Shown in pieces: positions 13,293 to 18,099 of a DNA stretch of 18,099 nucleotides. Position 1 is the first letter of the stretch. The number at the start of each line of letters is the position of its first letter. Under the pieces are notes generated by a model. It saw only the letters and a program-made list of their open reading frames with translations, was not told the DNA's origin and did no database searches. The translations under genes were made by a program, and so were the position numbers. This DNA is from Candidatus Altarchaeota archaeon (GTDB lineage Archaea > SpSt-1190): positions 1 to 18,099 of the forward strand of contig JAAOXW010000006.1 in assembly GCA_018221005.1 (NCBI GenBank), in the 5' to 3' direction.

Positions 13293-16200
13293 ATGCAACT
13301 TAAGCGATATTTACCCCTACTACTTTTTGGACTTTTCATTCAAGTTTTACCTTCCTTTGCCGCAACCCCAGTTGGTTTTGAGGCACTTGATAACGGCAGC
13401 GTTTGGCACATTTGGAACAATATTGACGAATACTTTTTCAATGCAACCTCAGGAATTCAGTTTACTAACCATTACGATGAATACTGGACCCACAGTGTTT
13501 TTTGTGCAGGATACAAAGACGGCTCAGAGCAATGGCAGTATGACTGCAATGACCAACTGCCCTTTAGTTGGAGCTACTCAACAGACAATGCGACCTATGT
13601 GAATATTACAGGTTGGAGGGACAAAGTCATTAGTGGCAGGACAGTTCGCCTTGCAGTTCGGTACCACCTGAAACCCAACGACAAAAACATGAGCATCTTC
13701 ATCTATGCTGAAAATATTGGTGCCCTTGACATTCCAAACGACATTGGCTTTGCTTGGCGAGTGAATAAAATTCAAATTGGAGCCGACCAAGAGAATGACC
13801 AGATTTTGATTAATGATACAACTTACCAACTAAACGAAACCCACAACCGCGGGTTCACTAATATGAGCAAGGCCTATATTGATGTTTGGGCAAACTCAAC
13901 TTGTTGGGATACTTGTAATGAAACTTATGACAACGTAACTTTCTGTGATAAAACTTGCACAGTTTATGAAAACAAAACAATGTATCTCCCAAAGTACACC
14001 ATGTTTGATGAAAACTTAGGAAAATTTCTGATACTGGGTTGGAATCCCAACCTCAATTACAAAGTGAATATGACTTCAACTTCCCAATATAATACGCCCG
14101 TAACTTTAATGATTAATGCAGGCCCACTTGCTGTAGGACAAAAAAAATCAACGCGCCTCGAATGGATTGATGCAGATTTGACTATAAGACCAAATGGTGA
14201 CATACAGACGGGATGGTTTGAGATTGGAGACGGCACTCACAGTGATGCAATTGATGAAATATCTATAGATACCGCAGATTATGTTTTTGTAGATTCTGAC
14301 GCAAAGGTCGATGAATGGGCTTTTGACAACTGTAGTTCTGAGGTGCTAAATGTGACTTCACTTTCAATTCAGTTCTATGCTTTTCGGGGATTTTTAGGGG
14401 AGGTGATTGATGGAGATGTGGACTGGACTGTTAATGGGGGTTCTTCATACTCGTCAATTAAAACTTTCGCGTTTCCCATCTCTGCCGCCTATAGAATTCT
14501 TACGTGGGAGGGCCTTTCAATGAATAAAACTGCTTGTGATAATTTACAGGTTAGGATAACTAGTAATGAAGTTACGTCAGGGACAAATAACTTTCACAGA
14601 GTGTATCAGGCCTTTGTAAATATGACCTATACTTCAGACAGCCCCCCAAAGTACACAGTAGGGAGCAATGCAACCAACACAACAGTTACCGGTGAGCCTA
14701 TTGAACACAGCTTGCACTGGACTGGGGGGGGAGGTGATCTTTCCGGATATATTTTTAGTTTTGATAATGGTACGGGCACTTTTCTCAATGACAGCTGGGT
14801 CCCAATGACTGGTTCGGGTAACTGGTCTAATGTAACAAAAATTGTAAATTATACTGCTGGATCAACCATACGATGGAAGGTATATACTAACAATTCTCTT
14901 ACATATTGGAACGTGAGTTTAGACCACACTTATCAAGTAGAGGAGCTTTACAAGACACTCCATATTGAATGGCATTCAGGTTCAGACATAAATTCGACTA
15001 CGTGTCCTTCAGGTTCACCTTGCTATGCTACCCCAAACTCGTTAATTGATGTGAATGTGACTATAACTTGTGAGGCTTCTTTTGGCTATGATTGTAAAAA
15101 TATTTCAGTTGGGTTGATTCACACTACAACTGCGACCTATGAATATATCAATACATCTCAAGGTGCCACACCATTTTTTTTAATACTGGTTCAGAATGGG
15201 TCTGACGTGATATTCAATCAGAAGATAATGAATTTTTCTGGGGATGATGTCGATGCAAACGAGACACACATTTTTGAATTATATAGTGAAAATGTAACCA
15301 CCCATTTTGCTCGTAAATATTTTATGAATGGAACTTATATTTCAAATATTTCACTCCCTTCTGAAGTAATTCCTGGCAACGGTTTCACATTTAATGGAAC
15401 CGTTTTTTCATATCTTACTATATCTAGTGTAGTAAAGCACATTAATTATGATGATGGGTCTTCTGAAGGACAATTTTCAGCATCAGAGGCTGCCGTCGCC
15501 ACCAGTTTATCTTCCAATGACACACATTATTTTACAGTAAAATATAGTGCTGCTACTGTCTATCGATACCTTGCAAATGGTAATCATGATGGTTTCACGT
15601 TTAATACATCTCCTCAAATTGGGAGTAATTTTCAGGATTTGACCTTTGATGGGACTTATTTTTGGATTTCAAGAGACTCCCCCAATAAAGTGTTTAGATA
15701 CCTTGCAAATGGAACCTATGATAATTTTTATTTTTCAACTTCCGGAATCCCCTCACGTCTTGCCAGTACGCCCACAGCTATTTTGATTGTAGAGACGGGA
15801 GACCTTAACGAGTATGTCCCCGTCGACTATTTTGAAAATCTCAATAACCCCTATACAATCTCCAGTTTAGGTAGAGGAGAAAGTTTTCAAGTGAACCACA
15901 CCATTAATATTACAGCGGGACCGGGTAATTTTTCAAAAATAAAGTTTAATGTTAGTTCAACTGATTCTTTAATTGCTGACAACTCGACTGGAGATGCATA
16001 CATCAACATCACTGAGTTTTACAAGAGATTGCTTATCACTTGGCACGCAAGTTCAGAACTTGATTCAGTTTCATGCAGTTCATCATCCCCTTGTCAGTTT
16101 AATCCAAATTCAGCTTATAATATAAGTGCAACGGTAATTTGTGACACCTTTCCAGGATACAGTTGTGAAAATATTTCGATTGGCTTAATTTACAATACAA

Positions 16201-17519
16201 CCGCAACAACTTATGAGTTTATTAACACCTCCCAAGGCGCCACGCCCTTTTCCACAGTATTAATTCCGGAAGGTACAGGGGCCGCGTTTGACCACAAAAT
16301 AACGGATTTAAGTGTATGGAGAATTGATGCGAACGATTCATATTTGTTTAGTGCAAGTTATGCCATAAGCACGATTTTTACCAAGAAATACTATTTGAAT
16401 GGAACGGAGTTTTCAAATTTTGCAAATTCAGGACTTGGCTTGACTGGCTTCACCTATAATGGAAATAAATTTTCATATATTCGTGGAACATCTAGTACAG
16501 TGAGCCATTATACTTATGCGGGGGCATCTTCAGGCAGTTTTACTGCGACTGAGGCAGGATCAACTCTAATTGCCCTATCGTCTAATGCAACACATTACTT
16601 TGTAGTTGGGACTAATTCTGAAATTTATTACTATCTTTCTAATGGGACTTATGATAACTTTAATTTTAGTTCTTCAGCAGAAACTGGATCAAGTTTGATT
16701 GATTTGACCTTTGATTATCCTTACCTTTGGGTTTTGGATTCATTTCCCGGTAGGGTTTACCGATACCTTGCGGATGGAACTTATGATAATTATTATTTTG
16801 ACACCCTAATCTCAAATCCCAAAAGTATTGCTAGCACTAATACTTCAATTTTAGTTTTAGAGAGTACAGCCCTCAACGAATTTCTCAAATATGATATTAT
16901 TAAAAATGACAAAAATCCATTGGTGCCGTTCACTTTAAACAACGGGGAAAGTTTTCAATTCAATCTAACTATCAACGCTACGGGGGCGCTTGGAGATATT
17001 TTTAAATTAAAAGTTAATGCGAGTGCGGTTGACGTAGACCCCCCCTACAATTCTACGGGGGACGCGTATGTTTACGTAACGGATGCTGCCCCCGACTATA
17101 TTGCCATTGCTCTCACCCCCGTTTTGGGTGCCGGACTCACCTTTGGTAGTTTGGAACCCGATACTGGCAACACCTCATCTGACAACTGTGGAAGTTATGG
17201 CTGTAATATTACTGTTAGTGCAGACACCACTGTTAATGTGAGTCTGGTAGTGAAGATGGCAACCCCCCTTACCCGATGGGGGGGTGCGGAAACCATAGGG
17301 ACCCAGTACTGGAACTCATCAGCTGCCATCCAGCCGGGGAATCCTGCATTTTCATTCCAGACTAGTTATGATTATACCAATTTAGCGGGGAGCAATCTCA
17401 CCAATGGAACCAATCTCATCTTCAATTCATGGGTTTCAGTGCCCTTAGGCAAGACCGCGGGCCTCTACAACAACACTATTTACTTCTGCGCCACCAAGGA
17501 AGGGACCTTTAATTGCTAA
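13293..17519 (+). CDS. Giant secreted surface glycoprotein with tandem repeats (1408 aa)
   Basis: The protein opens with a signal peptide (MQLKRYLPLLLFGLFIQVLP, cleavage probably after SFA at residue 24). It is dense in N-x-S/T sequons, so heavy N-glycosylation is likely. Order of parts: an N-terminal domain (~25-330) with a Cys-rich insertion near 209-227; a beta-rich segment (~333-455); an Ig/FN3-like module (~457-550) with LSGYIFSFDNGTGTFLNDSW-type sequence, a pattern I associate with DPANN-type surface proteins; two tandem repeats of 357 and 356 residues (552-908, 909-1264); and a C-terminal module (~1273-1408) shared with the next gene. Each repeat contains four propeller-blade-like motifs such as V-Y-R-Y-L-A-N-G. 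There is no C-terminal TM or sorting signal; it ends in FNC. It may bind the surface through other proteins. It has a G8 tract at 14724-14731. Confidence 0.93.
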   Translation: MQLKRYLPLLLFGLFIQVLPSFAATPVGFEALDNGSVWHIWNNIDEYFFNATSGIQFTNHYDEYWTHSVFCAGYKDGSEQWQYDCNDQLPFSWSYSTDNATYVNITGWRDKVISGRTVRLAVRYHLKPNDKNMSIFIYAENIGALDIPNDIGFAWRVNKIQIGADQENDQILINDTTYQLNETHNRGFTNMSKAYIDVWANSTCWDTCNETYDNVTFCDKTCTVYENKTMYLPKYTMFDENLGKFLILGWNPNLNYKVNMTSTSQYNTPVTLMINAGPLAVGQKKSTRLEWIDADLTIRPNGDIQTGWFEIGDGTHSDAIDEISIDTADYVFVDSDAKVDEWAFDNCSSEVLNVTSLSIQFYAFRGFLGEVIDGDVDWTVNGGSSYSSIKTFAFPISAAYRILTWEGLSMNKTACDNLQVRITSNEVTSGTNNFHRVYQAFVNMTYTSDSPPKYTVGSNATNTTVTGEPIEHSLHWTGGGGDLSGYIFSFDNGTGTFLNDSWVPMTGSGNWSNVTKIVNYTAGSTIRWKVYTNNSLTYWNVSLDHTYQVEELYKTLHIEWHSGSDINSTTCPSGSPCYATPNSLIDVNVTITCEASFGYDCKNISVGLIHTTTATYEYINTSQGATPFFLILVQNGSDVIFNQKIMNFSGDDVDANETHIFELYSENVTTHFARKYFMNGTYISNISLPSEVIPGNGFTFNGTVFSYLTISSVVKHINYDDGSSEGQFSASEAAVATSLSSNDTHYFTVKYSAATVYRYLANGNHDGFTFNTSPQIGSNFQDLTFDGTYFWISRDSPNKVFRYLANGTYDNFYFSTSGIPSRLASTPTAILIVETGDLNEYVPVDYFENLNNPYTISSLGRGESFQVNHTINITAGPGNFSKIKFNVSSTDSLIADNSTGDAYINITEFYKRLLITWHASSELDSVSCSSSSPCQFNPNSAYNISATVICDTFPGYSCENISIGLIYNTTATTYEFINTSQGATPFSTVLIPEGTGAAFDHKITDLSVWRIDANDSYLFSASYAISTIFTKKYYLNGTEFSNFANSGLGLTGFTYNGNKFSYIRGTSSTVSHYTYAGASSGSFTATEAGSTLIALSSNATHYFVVGTNSEIYYYLSNGTYDNFNFSSSAETGSSLIDLTFDYPYLWVLDSFPGRVYRYLADGTYDNYYFDTLISNPKSIASTNTSILVLESTALNEFLKYDIIKNDKNPLVPFTLNNGESFQFNLTINATGALGDIFKLKVNASAVDVDPPYNSTGDAYVYVTDAAPDYIAIALTPVLGAGLTFGSLEPDTGNTSSDNCGSYGCNITVSADTTVNVSLVVKMATPLTRWGGAETIGTQYWNSSAAIQPGNPAFSFQTSYDYTNLAGSNLTNGTNLIFNSWVSVPLGKTAGLYNNTIYFCATKEGTFNC
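14724..14731 (+). repeat. G8 homopolymer inside the surface-protein gene
   Basis: Eight consecutive G bases encode part of a Thr-Gly-Gly-Gly-Gly turn (residues ~478-481) in the Ig-like module. Shorter runs occur in the same gene (C7 at 17039-17045, G7 at 17278-17284) and in the operon exoprotein gene (G7 at 2499-2505). Confidence 0.9.
14946..16016 (+). repeat. Long tandem coding repeat, copy A (357 aa)
   Basis: It encodes residues 552-908, beginning LYKTLHIEWHSGS and ending N-S-T-G-D-A-Y-I-N-I-T-E. It has a Cys-paired beta domain (C..PC, then C..DC before NIS-GLI), the segment YINTSQGATPF, then propeller-like blades with VYRYLANG and VFRYLANG 44 residues apart. A beta domain containing GESFQVN closes it. 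The blade motifs also repeat at DNA level (ATACCTTGCAAATGG near 15566 and 15698). Confidence 0.9.
16017..17084 (+). repeat. Long tandem coding repeat, copy B (356 aa)
   Basis: It encodes residues 909-1264 and aligns with copy A end to end: FYKRLLITWHASS for LYKTLHIEWHSGS, YEFINTSQGATPF for YEYINTSQGATPF, YYYLSNGTYDNF and VYRYLADGTYDNY for the blade motifs, GESFQFN for GESFQVN, and NSTGDAYVYVTD for NSTGDAYINITE. Divergence is moderate throughout, so the duplication is old rather than a recent amplification. Confidence 0.9.
17110..17516 (+). other. C-terminal module shared with the next gene
   Basis: About residues 1273-1408 of the giant protein (GLTFGSLEP, YGCNITVSADTTVNVSLVVK, LTRWGG, TAGLYNNTIYFCAT) align with almost the entire mature part of the following gene product (GVEFGGLDP, YGCNISVSVDSNVNVDIVMK, LTRLGG, TAGVYNNTLYFCAN). 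Conserved features include a Cys-x(4-5)-Cys turn and a single late Cys. Confidence 0.85.
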
Positions 17520-17525
17520 AAAAGG

Positions 17526-17534
17526 TTTATATAA
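17526..17534 (+). promoter_or_regulatory. TATA box for the terminal-module gene
   Basis: TTTATATAA is centred 25 nt before the ATG at 17555, with no Shine-Dalgarno. It starts only 7 nt after the upstream stop codon, so this gene probably has its own promoter rather than depending on read-through. Confidence 0.65.
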
Positions 17535-17554
17535 TTCCCTTAACCATATGACTT

Positions 17555-18099
17555 ATGTCCGAAAGAAGGGTCCTATGGGCTTTAATCGGTATTTCAATGA
17601 TTTTGATACTCTCAAACCACGCAATGGCTGCAATAAGTGATGAAAGAACCACGAGCTCAAATGTGACCGTGAATACTTACGTTTCAATAAGTTTAACAAC
17701 TGCATTCCAGAATGGGGTTGAATTTGGCGGGTTAGACCCCGGTTCCAGTGATAATAACGCGACTACTTGCAATGACTATGGTTGTAATATTTCAGTTAGT
17801 GTTGATTCCAATGTCAATGTGGATATTGTAATGAAGGCTAATGACAATCTAACTCGACTGGGCGGACAACTAATTCCGAGCGCGAATTATACTTGGAATA
17901 CCAGTGATGCAACTTACAGACAAATGATGCCTGGAAATTATCTTAACGTAAGTGAATATGACTACCGACCTCTGTACAAAGTGGGGGACAGTGTTGCTCC
18001 AGGAGGAGTCAGGGCGTGGCAGGCTTGGATTGATATTCCAGCTCAACAGACTGCCGGGGTATACAATAACACCCTTTATTTCTGTGCAAATCAGGAGGA
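17555..18099 (+). CDS. Secreted single-module surface protein, 3' end outside window
   Basis: The reading frame is open from the ATG at 17555 to the window edge (181 full codons), so the gene is incomplete here. The product begins with a signal peptide (MSERRVLWALIGISMILILS, then NHAMAA, cleavage near residue 26). The mature part is a single beta-rich domain homologous to the C-terminal module of the preceding giant protein, ending at the window edge near YNNTLYFCANQEG. It carries several N-x-S/T sequons and the same Cys-x5-Cys turn (TCNDYGC). A small, strongly promoted, single-domain secreted protein next to a giant one with the same module suggests a repeating surface or fibre subunit and a partner that joins it. 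That role is inference. The first ATG seen upstream (17548) is in another frame. Confidence 0.88.
   Translation, partial: MSERRVLWALIGISMILILSNHAMAAISDERTTSSNVTVNTYVSISLTTAFQNGVEFGGLDPGSSDNNATTCNDYGCNISVSVDSNVNVDIVMKANDNLTRLGGQLIPSANYTWNTSDATYRQMMPGNYLNVSEYDYRPLYKVGDSVAPGGVRAWQAWIDIPAQQTAGVYNNTLYFCANQE

Noticed and set aside
15560..16800. Repeated ATACCTTGCAAATGG-like DNA as a CRISPR or mobile repeat
   Set aside because: The copies are in frame, irregularly spaced and diverged, and encode blade motifs of one protein; they are coding repeats.

Overview
The window looks archaeal. The evidence is an archaeal/eukaryotic-type peptidyl-tRNA hydrolase (Pth2), an intronless class II tRNA-Leu with no encoded CCA, and TATA-like boxes centred 22-26 nt upstream of start codons, which suggests leaderless mRNAs. 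Genes inside operons use Shine-Dalgarno motifs instead. Large surface proteins rich in N-glycosylation sequons, and an Ig-like module I associate with DPANN-type genomes, suggest a small-genome or DPANN-like lineage. That placement is an inference; nothing here fixes the phylum. There are no mobile elements, CRISPR arrays or phage genes that I can see, and no gene-free stretch longer than about 120 bases apart from the tRNA locus.

Layout. (1) 8-1488, minus strand: an unknown helical protein, tRNA-Leu(CAG) bracketed by perfect hairpins, and pth2. (2) 1538-7191, plus strand: a compact six-gene operon with overlapping start and stop codons. It encodes a five-domain Ig-like membrane-anchored exoprotein, a small single-pass protein, a second C-terminally anchored exoprotein, a MoxR AAA+ ATPase, a polytopic DUF58 protein and a 59-residue two-TM protein. 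I read this as a MoxR/DUF58 chaperone-type system dedicated to its own two envelope proteins. No VWA (BatA/B-type) subunit is recognisable. (3) 7247-10943, plus strand: a 605-aa cytosolic orphan, a divergent alpha/beta hydrolase and a six-TM protein, each apparently with its own promoter. (4) 10930-12683, minus strand: a tight three-gene operon of unknown proteins. The last one carries a Thr-x5-Cys-x14-His arrangement resembling CheD/CNF1/BLF1 glutamine deamidases. (5) 12743-13210, minus strand: a YbaK/ProX-type aminoacyl-tRNA editing protein. (6) 13293-18099, plus strand: a 1408-aa secreted surface protein with two tandem ~357-residue repeats, followed by a truncated gene whose product is a stand-alone copy of the giant protein's C-terminal module.

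Three themes stand out: translation quality control (Pth2, YbaK-type editing, tRNA-Leu), envelope biogenesis (MoxR operon, surface glycoproteins), and uncharacterised cytosolic operons. The best candidates for something undescribed are the six-gene MoxR operon, the CheD/CNF1-like operon and the repeat surface protein with its shared terminal module.
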